From: Agapanthus africanus
Taxonomy: Eukaryota; Streptophyta; Magnoliopsida; Asparagales; Amaryllidaceae
DNA: 64,000 nt
Direction: 5' to 3'
Assembly: GCA_030015575.1 (NCBI GenBank)
Contig: JASDDO010000001.1
Location: forward strand, 510,813,772-510,877,771
Shown here: in pieces, positions 34,701 to 44,826 of the stretch
How positions within the stretch are numbered: the first letter of the stretch is position 1
Layout of the letters: every line of letters starts with the position of its first letter
Notes under the pieces: generated by a model
What the model was told of the DNA's origin: nothing
Database searches by the model: none
Seen by the model: the letters and a program-made list of their open reading frames with translations, nothing else
Translations under genes and position numbers: made by a program

Positions 34701-37288
34701 TCTTCTGATATGAACTAATGATGGCTTTCACATAGGCTTTTCCCTTTAGAGACTTCTTAGTGTCCAATGGAAAGCATACATCAGATTTGTGCAGGTCGGG
34801 TTCTTCTATGACTTTTAAGAGTCTCAACTGATTCTGTAAATTACACCCTAGTTGGGTGATACTTTTACCACTTCTCACTGCAGGTGCGCTCTCTAATATC
34901 CATTTTGAATGTAATATTATAGATATCCATGCCTGTTTATGTCAAAATTACTTATATTGTCAATGTTTGATTGTCTAGTTGTTGGTGATGCGTCCATATC
35001 AGGGACAGAGGCCACTCCCGTTCCTCCAGGTATGTTTATATATTATATAGGTCATGTATATTGATTTAGAATGCTATATCATAAATATACACACATTTCT
35101 TTTGCTCTTAGTCGTCCAACTCATTATCATGGGCTGCTTGATGAGATTAGATTTGCGCCTGATGATCTACAAGAGCTTGTTCACTCCCTGTCATATGTGT
35201 AAGCAGCGCTATATGCGAGTTTACCTTGTTAGTATGTATGTACTGAAATTAATTAATATTATTCAAATTTTGATACATGCAGATACCAGAGGAGCACATC
35301 TTCTATCTCTGTAGGTAAGGCTTTGAATTTGTTGATTTTGGTATTTCTTGTCAATTTTATAGACCAGTATGTGCTAAATATAATGTTCTGACAGTTGCTA
35401 GGCGGAAGGCAACATTCGAGGCTGCTGACCCCAGTCCTGGACGCCGCACACGGACGGCACCACGGAGGTTTGGAGATAGGCCGAGGACTGGGCTCTAGCA
35501 GGGCCCATATGAGGTTGGACTCCACCCCGGTGGTTACTTCCTCCGTCTCCAGTTAGCGACGTATCCAGCAGGAACAGGAGAGCTTGAAGGCCACCGTTCA
35601 GGAGTTGAATGAGATGCTGGTATGTATACTACTTAATAGTAAAATATAATGTCATATTATAGATATCAACATATCCAATATCAGTACATAGCCTGAGCTT
35701 ATTTGGTTGTAGACTTATGTTTTATTAATCATACATACATATGTAATTGAAATAAACAACGCTTTTCCAAACTAGATATCCAAACAGGGTTTCGAAATAA
35801 CTTAATAATGAAACGAATTCGAATAATAAACAGTTCTTACACGCTTCTTACACACGTTATATCCAGACGCGACAGGGTAGATCGGCCGAGCCTCCACACG
35901 CATCTCCTTCGGCTGCGGTTCCGCAGACAGCTCCTGTAGCTCCACCGCCCACTTAGACTCCCGCTCGCGACGAATTGCAGAGTTTATTGACCGAGGAGCA
36001 GGACCGAGCTGGACCGAGCTAGGGTAGATTTTTGGTTCTTTTTTTTGAAACATGTATTTATTTATATCATACACATTGTACTACATTTTGAAACGATATT
36101 GATATTGGTTTGTATTTATATCATATTCAGTTTTTGTGTTTCTTTTGTATATTATATATATGCGTGAGATGTGATTATGAATACTGCAATATATGATTTG
36201 ATTGATGAATACATTATTGTGCACAGGGCGGGAAAAAATCAAGCAGCCCATTTTTTAAAAAAAATTACAGACAATATGTACCTACGGATTAATCCGTAGG
36301 CACACATGTTACCCCTACGGATAGGTCCGTAGGGGCAAAATATCAACAGTAACTGATATTTCCCCCAGATGTCAGTGCCAGTTGTTTGGGAATACCCCTA
36401 CGGATATGTCCGTAGGGGCCACTGACAATGCCCTACGGCGTTATCCGTAGGGGCAAATATCAGGAATCCTGAAGTTGTGCCCCTACGGAAAAGTACCTAC
36501 GAATATATCCGTAGGGGGTAGTTCATGCCCCTACGGCTATAGCCGTAGGTCCAAGTAATTTATTAAAATAAACCGTAAATAATATAAAATCTTATACCCT
36601 ACGGCTTAATCCGTAGGGGAATCTAGCCCTACACATATAACCGTAGGGGCAAAAATTTAACCGTAGGGGCAAGTATAGGGCCTCAACTTGCACCTGCGGC
36701 CTTTGCACCTACGGGGTATTTTTTCGCCCCTACGTATATAACCGTAGGGGCAGTGGGTTGCCCCTACGGATAAATCCGTAGGGGCAACCCTTCTTTGTAG
36801 TAGTGTCTAATTCATCGATGTTGGGTTTTTCTTTAAACCTATAGGAAGAGATATACAATTTAGGAAGGATGACTTTGGGCATGGAGCATCTCAAGACAGC
36901 GATGACTGGTGGCCCCTTTGCAGCGGCATACGTGGTCAGGATCATACTGTTTTTTGATGCATATACACGGGCACACCTCATGGAAATTCTGAACAAGGTT
37001 TCTTACGGCGATCTTTTATGTGTTGGTTATGAAGTTAAAGAGTGCATGAGATCGGGCAATCCGATAGTAAAAAGATGCAGAAGAGATACTTTGCAGATTA
37101 TGAATAAAAGTTGGACGAGGATGGTGTTGAAGATGGAACCGAGATCTCCCCGCAAGGATAAGCTCTGTGGAAGGGTTGTGAAGGCAAAAAGTGATGGTTA
37201 CTGGGTTGATAATGATCGACTTCCGAGGGAATTTTGCAGTCAGTTTTGCCGATGGATGGACGAGTGCTACAAATTCATTGGAAATTAA
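28311..37288 (+). CDS. F-box family protein (At2g35280-like), three exons, CACTA in intron 2
   Basis: Exon 1 is 28311-28477, exon 2 is 28551-28716 and exon 3 is 36845-37288, with introns bounded by GTAAGC...TTTTAG and GTAAAT...CTATAG. Exon lengths 167 and 166 keep the frame, giving a protein of 258 residues ending at TAA. The F-box is at about residues 27-66 (SLPQDMLIEIAMQVVSKSSA, then IKNLRATCKSFYRASKD). The C-terminus has the Cys-rich CSQFCRWMDECYKF (about 242-255) known from plant F-box proteins of this subgroup. F-box proteins link a substrate to SKP1-cullin ubiquitin ligases; the substrate here is unknown. The start chosen is the first ATG; a second ATG lies ten codons in. Intron 2 is 8.1 kb because of the CACTA insertion, yet the coding parts show no break. 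Whether it is spliced correctly cannot be seen. Confidence 0.8.
28799..29012. repeat. CACTA left end: terminal and subterminal repeats
   Basis: About five copies of CCCCTACGGAT or its mirror ATCCGTAGGGG, several arranged as short hairpins. These are the usual transposase-binding arrays of CACTA elements. Confidence 0.85.
29096..29216 (+). pseudogene. GC-rich exon-like segment in the CACTA
   Basis: Repeats of TCGTCGCCACCG, encoding a Ser/Pro/Pro-rich stretch, end at CAG followed by GTGAGTAAAT, a good splice donor. A similar GC-rich patch is at about 31600-31675. It may be the first exon of a former CACTA gene; no family is recognised. Confidence 0.35.
29300..29495 (+). repeat. G-rich tract with quadruplex potential
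   Basis: Many runs of three to five G separated by one to five bases, ending in repeated GGGGCTGGGGCTGG (about 29450-29495). On the plus strand this meets the simple pattern for G-quadruplex formation. It lies directly after the GC-rich exon-like segment. Confidence 0.6.
31940..32403 (-). repeat. CACTA internal repeat, copy R1 (minus)
   Basis: Same sequence as about 34440-34917 (R3) and reverse complement of R2. Carries, on the minus strand, a frame with KVIEEPDLHKSDVCFPLD, also open in R2 and R3. Confidence 0.8.
32404..34870. repeat. 2.47-kb palindrome inside the CACTA (arms R2 and R3)
   Basis: Arms 32404-33631 (plus) and 33644-34870 (minus) meet at a centre near 33637 (GATCCCTTTGA...CAAAGGGATC). 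The arms differ at only a few places in the parts compared. Each carries the small frame with KVIEEPDLHKSDVCFPLD (R2 at 32446-32715; R3 minus strand 34878-34558) and a second small frame identical at protein level (33031-33243 plus; 34242-34030 minus). The proteins are not recognised. Together with R1 the unit occurs three times in alternating orientation. Confidence 0.9.
35395..36026 (+). pseudogene. Possible C-terminal remnant of a CACTA gene
   Basis: Short GC-richer segments on the plus strand can be read as an Arg/Pro-rich part (about 35398-35500), a Gln/Glu-rich helical piece with LKATVQELNEML (about 35580-35620), and a Pro/Ala-rich end (about 35865-36020). Plant transposase-family genes in CACTA elements often end like this, but the match is only by character. 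AT-rich intron-like sequence separates the pieces. No intact frame is claimed. Confidence 0.3.
36275..36805. repeat. CACTA right end: dense subterminal repeats
   Basis: More than 15 copies of CCTACGG or CCGTAGG in 530 bases, many as TACGGATNNNTCCGTA mirror pairs, then the terminal repeat. This is much denser than the left end. Confidence 0.85.
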
Positions 37289-37589
37289 TGCCAATGGAAA
37301 CATTGCTACCATCTCTTAACTGATTGTGTTTTCGAAGTTTTTTCCTTCAATTTTTAGGTTTCAGAAGTATATGTCATGTTTGCTGGATAGGATGTTGAAA
37401 TCTGTGATCACTTTGCAATGGTTCGTTTTTGTAAGTAAGAAACCAACATCTCCTTTTGTTGCTAAATATAATTTTCATATCGTAACCGGTTTTAGTTTGC
37501 TGTTGAATGATAATAGTCTCAGGAGAAAACATTGAAATCGGAAGTATTGGCGCCATTCATGTTTTGTTGTGTTCTTCACCACTAAACAA

Positions 37590-37722
37590 CATCAAATATT
37601 ATCTTTTTCAAATATTTTTATTTAATTTACTCAAGTCACGATGCTATCAAATCAGTGAAGTTATGTTTTGTCAAATCTACTTTATTGAAAATCATTCAAA
37701 TACAGAGTGAATTATGATAAGA
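37590..37722. repeat. Local repeat, copy downstream of the F-box gene
   Basis: ATCTTTTTCAAATATTTTTA, then TTTACTCAAGTCACGATGCT and a CAAATCAGTGAAGTTAT-like part. It matches the copies upstream of the gene at 25.25, 27.57 and 27.89 kb. It lies about 300 bases after the stop codon. Confidence 0.65.
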
Positions 37723-37723
37723 A

Positions 37724-37810
37724 TAAGAGTTCAAAAAGTAACACTTTATTAACAAACTAAAATGATATATTTATTAATATTTTATTTTGCTATTACTTTT
37801 TGAACTCTTA
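37724..37810. mobile_element. Short hairpin element (MITE-like)
   Basis: An 87-base segment with perfect 18-base inverted ends (TAAGAGTTCAAAAAGTAA and its complement) around an AT-rich centre. The family is not recognised. Confidence 0.5.
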
Positions 37811-38344
37811 CTCTCCTATATAAGGTCACTTTATTCATTTTCCAAGTATTCCATTATATTAGGCCGCTGTGAGATTGTAAGTTTTTTTCAGTTTGTTATT
37901 TATTGTTGTTTTATCTTTTTATGTAATACGGATATGGTGATGCACTTTATCAATATTTAGGACATGAATTTTTGCTTATATTATACGTCTATTTCAATGA
38001 AATGTATGACTGATAATGTGCATTTCCTTAAAATATTTTTATGCTTTCACATTTTATATGTTTAGGTTTAATAAATATCATGTAACTTATTATGCTATCA
38101 TCCATTAATGCCTTGCATGTCTTTTCAATTCAGAAAAAGAAAGAAACACGTTCTTAATTCTAATTTAAAATAAAAAAAATATAACTTATAGTCTCTTAAG
38201 TATCTATTAATCATTAAGTATAACCAAGATAAGTTGAGAATACGAGAGACTAAATAGAATTTAAATTTTTACTTGACAACTACTTCATCGTCTCATTTTT
38301 CTTGATTCATGCTATCCCTGTGCGTAGCGCGGGTACAATGCTAG
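37811..38344 (+). mobile_element. Helitron 3' end (5' end not located)
   Basis: CCCTGTGCGTAGCGCGGG (38316-38333) folds as a short hairpin with one bulged base, followed by TACAATG and the terminal CTAG at 38341-38344, with T as the next base. Plant Helitrons typically end this way. The 5' TC end was not found with confidence, so the left coordinate is only the nearest plausible limit. No helicase gene is present. Confidence 0.5.
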
Positions 38345-38407
38345 TATAAAGTATAATCAGTACTATTTTAAGTTAGAAAAATGTTGGGTCTTCCCTTTGT
38401 TTTTTTA

Positions 38408-38564
38408 GCATTACTTTTACCACCCGCAATTTATCTATTCAAAAGTTTACCCAGAGATAAAATGGTAGGACCCACAACACTTAGGTAATAGTGACAAACA
38501 TGTGGGCCCATGGTGTTTGTATCTTAGGTAAACTTTTAGGATGAGAAATTGCGGTAGAAAAAGC
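38408..38564. mobile_element. MITE-like inverted-repeat element
   Basis: About 157 bases. The ends pair imperfectly: GCATTACTTTTACCACCCGC at the left against the complement of a right end containing GCGGTAGAAAAAGC. Inner parts AAAAGTTTACC and GGTAAACTTTT also pair. The family is not recognised. Confidence 0.45.
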
Positions 38565-38895
38565 AACTTTGTTTTTGTTTTTAAACTTTCCCACTTTTAA
38601 AATCCATGGTTGTGTAGAAGTTTTTTAAAAAATAGATCATAATAGCTTTCTTTCCTTATTTGGGTATGTTGGACTGAGGACCAAGCTATTATTTTTGTTT
38701 CCCTTTATCATAAAAGGCTGTCATTGTCCTAGTTGTGTGCTAGGTTTTGGCTGTGAAGGAAGTGGGGAGATGGTTCTTTGCTCTATTCTTGATAACAATG
38801 TACATTCTTTGTTGAGCAAGCTGCTTCATATTTTTGCTGTGGTCCTGTATCTGTGGTCTGTGTTTGATATATATATATATATATTTCTTGTGTTC

Positions 38896-38950
<55 letters not shown>

Positions 38951-39515
38951 CTTGTGTTCCTGTATATGAGATCCGATGCTCCATCATAACCCAATCCACA
39001 AATTCTTCTTCAGCTAGTTGGCTTCTCATTTGATGATATGTTCATGCAGGTAGTATTATGTTTGATGTTGCTACATTTGATGTTCCACTAGGTAATACTC
39101 GTTTTAATTACTCATTGCTTCTTTGCTGACTCCATGAAGTAGACATTTGAATGGCCTTTAATTTACGGCTTTACCCCAAAACTGATCCTAATATTTTATT
39201 CAGATATGAATTAGGCTAGTCGTCGAATTAATTAATCATAATGTTCACAAGAGACTAGTAACAAATTTAAAAAAGATTTTGGCTGTGGTTCAAGGAAGTC
39301 ATTTCTATCACATGATCTATGCTTGCGAGGGACGCAACAGAGAGAAACCTAAGTCGTGTAGGTGTGTGTAGGAGAGAGATAATAGCTAGTCGAGCTAGAT
39401 AGCTAGGGTACTGATTAATATATTAAAAGAGGTGTTTTCATTTCAATCCCCATCATCATCAGCATTGGGCTCTTAAAACTAACTTTCCATTTTGGGAAAC
39501 ATTTCTCTTCTCCCT
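38565..39515. other. Intergenic DNA with (TA)n runs
   Basis: No gene supported. Two (TA)n runs (about 38868-38884 and 38900-38948), each followed by TTTCTTGTGTTCCT, look like a slippage duplication. Confidence 0.5.
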
Positions 39516-40106
39516 ATCTTTTTCAGCATTAATTGGGCTCTGCAACGAGTTTACTAGCTATGTCAGTTTTCACTCATTGCATGCCTTGCAGTATTTTTGG
39601 TGGCATTGATTGTGAGTTCTCTATATATTCATCATTTTGAGTTGAGAGTAGTGATAGAGAACCAAAAATTCCCATAGAGAGGCATGCCGTCTTCAACCCG
39701 CAGGAAGAGGGAGGAGCTTCGCTGCAAGGGGAAGGGAGTTTGAATGAGAACGCGTTTCTGCTCACTTGGCTTGGGCTGGGACTGTTGATTTTTGTTGAGG
39801 GGATAATTGCTCTTTCTGCAGCTGCTGGTACCAAAATCTTAATTTTGGGTTGTTTTTTATTTTTATTTTTATTTTTTACTTTGATTTATTGGTAATCTTA
39901 ATTATAAGAGTTTGACTTTGCTAATCAATATGGATTTGGCTAAGAAGGAAGACCCCTTGAAAAGTTTGGTAAAATTTTTCATGAATTCTATTTAAATTTG
40001 TGACAAGTTGAAAACCAATATATGATGATATGCCATGAAAACACACAAAAAAATGTTTTTGGGGTTTATTTTATTTGCTATTTGCTTTTTAGGGTTAGGT
40101 TAACAT
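39516..40106 (+). repeat. Direct duplication, copy 1 (contains LPA2-like fragment)
   Basis: About 590 bases from CTTTTTCAGCATTAATTGGG to AGGGTTAGGTTAACAT, repeated at 40465-41050 (offset about 949) with scattered differences. Confidence 0.85.
39652..39827 (+). pseudogene. LPA2-like exon fragment, copy 1
   Basis: One plus-strand frame stays open for about 58 codons and contains FNPQEEGGASLQGEGSLNEN followed by AFLLTWLGLGLLIFVEGI, a hydrophobic segment. The word NENAFLLTWLGLG resembles, from memory, the membrane segment of LPA2 (LOW PSII ACCUMULATION 2), a thylakoid protein needed for photosystem II assembly. The fragment ends at a GT, as an exon would. No transit peptide, upstream exon or second membrane segment was found nearby, so this is a gene fragment rather than a gene. 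Identity is tentative. Confidence 0.45.
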
Positions 40107-40464
40107 GCTAACCATAATAAACCACTCTTCAAAACTCCGATTGCATAATTATAGGAGCTTCTCCAAATCAATTTGATTAAATTAATATTTATTCAAATAG
40201 TGCAGAAACTCTCCACAACTGTTATTTTCTCAACCAAAAAAAAATCTCCATATATGTTGGAACAGAGAATAATCTTATCGTCTAATAGTCTATAAAAGAA
40301 AGCTGGTCAATTAAAATCATGGACCTTATATGAGTAAAATCCTACATAAATGAAATAATGACAAAATTTATATGTTTGATTCAATTAATTTTGTCATCTT
40401 TCCAATAACATTAGCATTAGGACAATAACACTTAAGTTTATACGTAATATCAAAATTAGTTTCC
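40107..40464. other. Spacer between the direct duplications
   Basis: AT-rich; nothing recognised. Confidence 0.5.
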
Positions 40465-41050
40465 ATCTTTTTCAGCATTAATTGGGTCTGCAACAAGTTT
40501 ACTAGCAATGTCAATGCTCACTAATTGCATGCCTTGCAGTATTTTTGGTGCCATTGATTGTGAGTTCTCTATATATACATTATTCATTTTGAGTATAGAG
40601 TAGTGATAGAGAACCAATAATTCCCATAGAGAGGCCTGCCGTCTTCAACCCGCAGGAAGAGGGAGGAGCTTCGCTGCAAGGGGAAGGGAGTTTGAATGAG
40701 AACGCGTTTCTGCTCACTTGGCATGGGCTGGGGCTTTGATTTTTGTTGAGGGGATAATTGCTCTTTCTGCTGCTTAATTCAGGTATCAAAATCTTAATTT
40801 TGGGTTGGTTTTTTTTATATAAATTTTTTACTTTGGTTTATTGGTAATCTTAATTATAAGAGTTTGAGTTTGCTAATCAATATGGATTTGGCTAAGAAGG
40901 AAGTCCCCTTGAAAAGTTTGGTAAATTTTTTCATGAATTCTATTTAAATTAGTGCCAAGTTGAAAATCCATATATGATCATATCCCATGAAAACACAAAC
41001 CAAAATATTTTTGGGGTTTATTTTATTTGCTTTTTAGGATTAGGTTAACA
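40465..41050 (+). repeat. Direct duplication, copy 2
   Basis: Second copy of 39516-40106. It is followed after about 125 bases by the LTR of Tat-C. Confidence 0.85.
40603..40782 (+). pseudogene. LPA2-like exon fragment, copy 2 (frame broken)
   Basis: Same fragment as at 39652-39827. The frame encodes SLNENAFLLTWHGLGL and then meets a stop, because two bases present in copy 1 (within GGGACTGTTGA) are missing here (GGGCTTTGA); Trp-Leu has also become Trp-His. The duplicate cannot encode the membrane segment. Confidence 0.5.
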
Positions 41051-41175
41051 TAGCAAGAATTGAATCTGCAGGCTAAATTATGAGCAACGTTGTAGATACA
41101 CATTTGTATTAATTTCCTCGTAGCCAATTTTGAATTTTGGGTTAATTGCAGAAAACCTGAATGTGTAGCACTCAT

Positions 41176-42053
41176 TGTAACACTTACACGTTCTCAAGTG
41201 TTGTTAGTGCAAACATCCCATCGCTCATTGACTCTAACTCTAAAGGAACACTCAAATTCTACCGTGAACAACACAATAATTGATGGAGGTCCTTTTCGGA
41301 TCTCCTTCAGATGTTGTCTTTCGGTGCTGCCGACGGCTGCGATCGATGGTTGGAGTTGGAGATGTTGGATCTGAAAGATGATCTCCTCTTGCGTGTGGAT
41401 CTCAATGGGTTTTGAGGTGGATGGTGGTTTTGAGGAGTTTGCACCGAGTACTTGCAAGGAAGTCCCGGGGTGGTTTGGTACCACCGAGGACCCTCCGACG
41501 ATCAAGTCAGTAACAAGATCCGAGTAGAGTAACGGTTAAGTGGAGCAGAAATTGCTTACTTGATCCCTCTGGAAGAGGGGTTTATATAGCGACGGCAGCA
41601 CACAGGAGCAGGCTCAAGAATCATGCCGGCAGTTACGCTCCCAACGTCAAGCCCGTATGAAGAGCGGGATCACCCGTTAATGGGGATCGTAATGGCATGG
41701 AACGTGGGATGTTGCCGGCGGAGATCTTATTCATGGCGAGATTCGCGGAGCGGCGGTTACGCCTGTGAGTAGTGTCGTTGGTCGGTTGATGAGACCGAGG
41801 AGGAAGGCCTCGGCGGGAGAGCTCGGGGACGGGCGGGAGAGCTGAGGCATCCTAATCTTGTGGTAGCTCGGAGGCAAGCTGGGAGGCCTAGAGGGCCAAT
41901 TTTGCATGGGGCTCTGAGGAAAGCCAGCTTGTGCTTGCGGGTCGGGTACAGGGGTGACCTGGTCGGCCCCTGTAGGCCCTTTCTTTTGAGCTCTGGGGCA
42001 CGTCATCTGCCACGTATCATGATATGGAAGCTCGCCGATATCGAGCATCATCA
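41176..42053 (-). repeat. Tat-C 3' LTR
   Basis: 878 bases, minus strand from TGATGATGCTCGATATCGG to GTGTTACA. A TATA box is at about 41583 (minus strand CTATATAAACCCC), followed by GGATCAAGTAAGCAATTT and GATCGTCGGAGGGTCC, phrases common in plant Ty3 LTRs. A purine tract (minus strand AAGAGTGGGGGGCTAA) directly precedes it at 42054-42069. Confidence 0.65.
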
Positions 42054-42390
42054 TTAGCCCCCCACTCTTGTCCCAACCAGTTGACGGTCGGGTCGAGAGT
42101 GGACTGCCGGACCTCCCAGGATGAGCTCCCTTCAAAGATATTGTCGGGACGTGTCCATGGGAGAGATCTATGGATTTAAGGAAGGTGCGCTGGTTCATGC
42201 ATTCTGTCACTGAAGCGACGGTCCACATGTCGAGCGCCGGTTGGCCGACACGACGTGTGCAGACCTGCGGTGTCTGATGGGATACGGCCTAATGCTAGAG
42301 CGATCGGAGACGTCAAACGCGAGGATGCGTTTTGGCGGGAGATGAAGGGCGCCGTTGGATGAGGGCGATGACAGCAATAAATGTGGATGG

Positions 42391-42506
42391 GGTCCACTCC
42401 AGGGCCTATATCTCTTCATATTTCCCTCGCTCAAAGTCTTGATTGCTCGGCGCTCTTCTTCTTTCTTCTGTTTTCGTCTCCCGAGGATCACTCTTTTCCA
42501 GGTTAG
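42391..42506 (+). promoter_or_regulatory. Possible promoter and leader of the Tat-C antisense frame
   Basis: CCTATATCTC at about 42400 lies about 105 bases before the ATG at 42507, followed by a pyrimidine-rich leader. Plus strand, opposite to the element. Inferred from sequence character only. Confidence 0.3.
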
Positions 42507-42604
42507 ATGTCTTCCTTCATAGAATCTATAGATGTTGTAGGTGTAGGTTCTAGGGACCCTTTAGTTGAGCCTGAGTCTTCCCGGGAAGCAGAGGTCAGGT
42601 CCTC

Positions 42605-44813
42605 TGTTAGTTGTATGTATGCCCTAGAGGCCAGTATTGTACAAATGATGTATATTATATTGGATGCTTGGACATATATTGAGAGGAATTTCTTGCTCGA
42701 TATGATAGTATGCTATCTGGTTGCACTTTACTTTAACATGTATACTTGTCTCTTTATACTGTTTTATAGTTACATGTTGGTAAAGCCCTTAGGATGTGTA
42801 CTTGACTACCTGGACTATGATGCGGATCATACTAGTGGGGACATGGTAGTCCATAAGTACATCCTTCAAGGTCCCTAGTCGTGGGTGTATCGAGACGGGG
42901 CATCGATATACCAGTGTAGACTAGCGTATACGCTTCTCGACCCATGAGATGGGCGATGGATGATCCCATATCCATTGGTGTTTGACATCAGAGATGGTAT
43001 ATGGGTGCTCAGTAGAGACTCGGTACACTGGACGGACTCGCCGAGAACTCCTAGATGGTATTATACCTCACGTCAGATGGCAGTTCTCTGGTGACACTTG
43101 TGCAGGTTAGTCTGTAGACCCGAGATCGTCATAGAGTCTTGTGTGATTCCCACTGTGCTTTGATTTCCACCTTACCACGTCCATGAGGGCGTGCAAAACG
43201 GTGGTTTTTGGATACAGTCCCGAGTCATATAGAGTCAATGAGCGATAGGAGGGGTTTCGTCTCTCTCGGTATTGGGGGTTGATGTTGCGCTGTGCTCGAT
43301 TGGCCGTAACAGGGAAGTCCCTGGCCAGGGCTGATTAGAGATTTACTGGTAAGTGTTACTAGTAGTTTCTCGACCCGTTATGGGCCTCACATCGGCATGA
43401 CTTATCGGTTATTGGGGTCTGACGTTTACCACCCCTAGACTTGATATGCGACATATCAGACGAGGAGACCGGACTGTACGGGAAGTGTTACCGGCAGGCT
43501 TTTACACGAGTTGGAGCGGGCTTGCTTGCTGATCTTCTGATCGCTCAATACCCAGGAAGCCATTACGTCCAGCTAGTACCGCTGACGGCTTGTGGGTGCT
43601 TGATGTGATCATCACCTACTGCCGGCGTATTGACGAGTCTTTAGAGTCCTACATAGAGGTTTTACTGGCTCAGGCAAAACGAAATAGGAGCGCATATGTG
43701 ATATGTGCGAGACCGAGAATAATACGTGTATGTGATATCGTATTCTATTCTCGTGACTTTTTGTATCGGTCAGTTATATATGATATAGCCGGGTTATCGA
43801 ATCAAGTGTTGATTCGATAAGTCGATACATTAGATGTTAGTCGGTTATATATGATATGACCGGATTATTAAGTCAAGTGCTGATTTAATAATTTATTGTA
43901 TATTTGATATACTAGTTTACATTAACTAACACTTGTTCACTTTAGGATTTTTCTCACATGAGCACAACTTTAATGTATATATGATATATATTAAAAATGT
44001 GTTTTATTATTGTATCATGGTTCATGATACACATGACTTGGGTGTATGAGACTTACACCATGCTATCTTTTATATTGGATTTTAATATTCAAAGTAATTA
44101 CAAAATTAGTGGAGGATTAGCTAAATGCTTGAAGCTTGTGGAAGCTTGTGGAAGCATTGACTAATTCCACTAAAATTGTTTTTACTATGGATATTTCTTA
44201 ACCCAACTATAAGGATTAGCCATGGGTTAAGTCTCTACAAGAGTTAGTATATGATACTCACTCACCATAGTTAGCCTTCTCACTTGATCATTATCCTCAT
44301 CCCTTTCTTTTGTTCTTCTTCTTCATTGTTAAAAAGAAAAAGCTTGCTAGGGTTTGATCCAAAGTGAGAAAGATTGTGAGAAATAAATTTCTAAAGAGAA
44401 CCCACTTCTTATTTCTCCATCCTCTACTAGACTAGCACTTTAGTTTAGGGTGTTTGCTTCACCAATTCTCAAGTTAGTGAAGTAGAAGCTTGAGTTGGCA
44501 TCCCCTCGACGTAGATCATCTTCGGCCTCGAAGACTTCAAGCAAGGACGCGTCTTTCGCCTCATGAAGCCATGCAGGGGTCCGGGAGAACCACGATCGCA
44601 GCGAAGGGACTTCAACAAGGAGCTATAGAAGTGAAGGACCGATCTACAAAGGCTGTATTTCGTATTCACTTAGTCGTAAACGTAGTTTACTAGCATATGA
44701 AACCCTAATTTTCTAGCAACGATCTTGCTTAGGGTTATTCGGCACGGCTAAAATTTTAAACGGGCATGTTTAATGTTTCCTTAACCATTGTTAGAGTGCC
44801 TAGTAACCCTACA
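42605..44813 (+). repeat. Copia-B 5' LTR
   Basis: 2209 bases, TGTTAGTTGTATGTATGCCC to GCCTAGTAACCCTACA. Confidence 0.95.
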
Positions 44814-44814
44814 G

Positions 44815-44826
44815 TGGTATCAAAGC
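44815..44826 (+). other. Copia-B primer-binding site
   Basis: TGGTATCAAAGC, one base after the LTR; matches the initiator tRNA-Met site apart from one base. Confidence 0.85.

Larger units (their letters stand above)
28799..36805. mobile_element. CACTA (En/Spm) DNA transposon, non-autonomous, in the F-box intron
   Basis: 8007 bases flanked by TCT (28796-28798 and 36806-36808), the 3-base duplication usual for this superfamily. The terminal repeats are CACTAGTAAAATAGGGGG at the left and, on the other strand, CACTACTACAAAGAAGGG at the right, both running into TTGCCCCTACGGAT. Subterminal repeats of CCTACGGAT/ATCCGTAGG lie at both ends. No Tnp2-type transposase was recognised. The inside holds a GC-rich first-exon-like segment (29.09-29.21 kb), a G-rich tract, a 2.5-kb palindrome and a short coding relic near 35.4-36.0 kb. 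Confidence 0.93.

Noticed and set aside
37811-37870. 5' end of the Helitron near TCTCCTATATAAGG
   Set aside because: The base before TC is not A and the typical 5' sequence is not matched well; only the 3' end is claimed.
38695-39033. Open frame of 112 codons with Ile-Tyr repeats
   Set aside because: It is the translation of a (TA)n run on both strands, not a protein signal.
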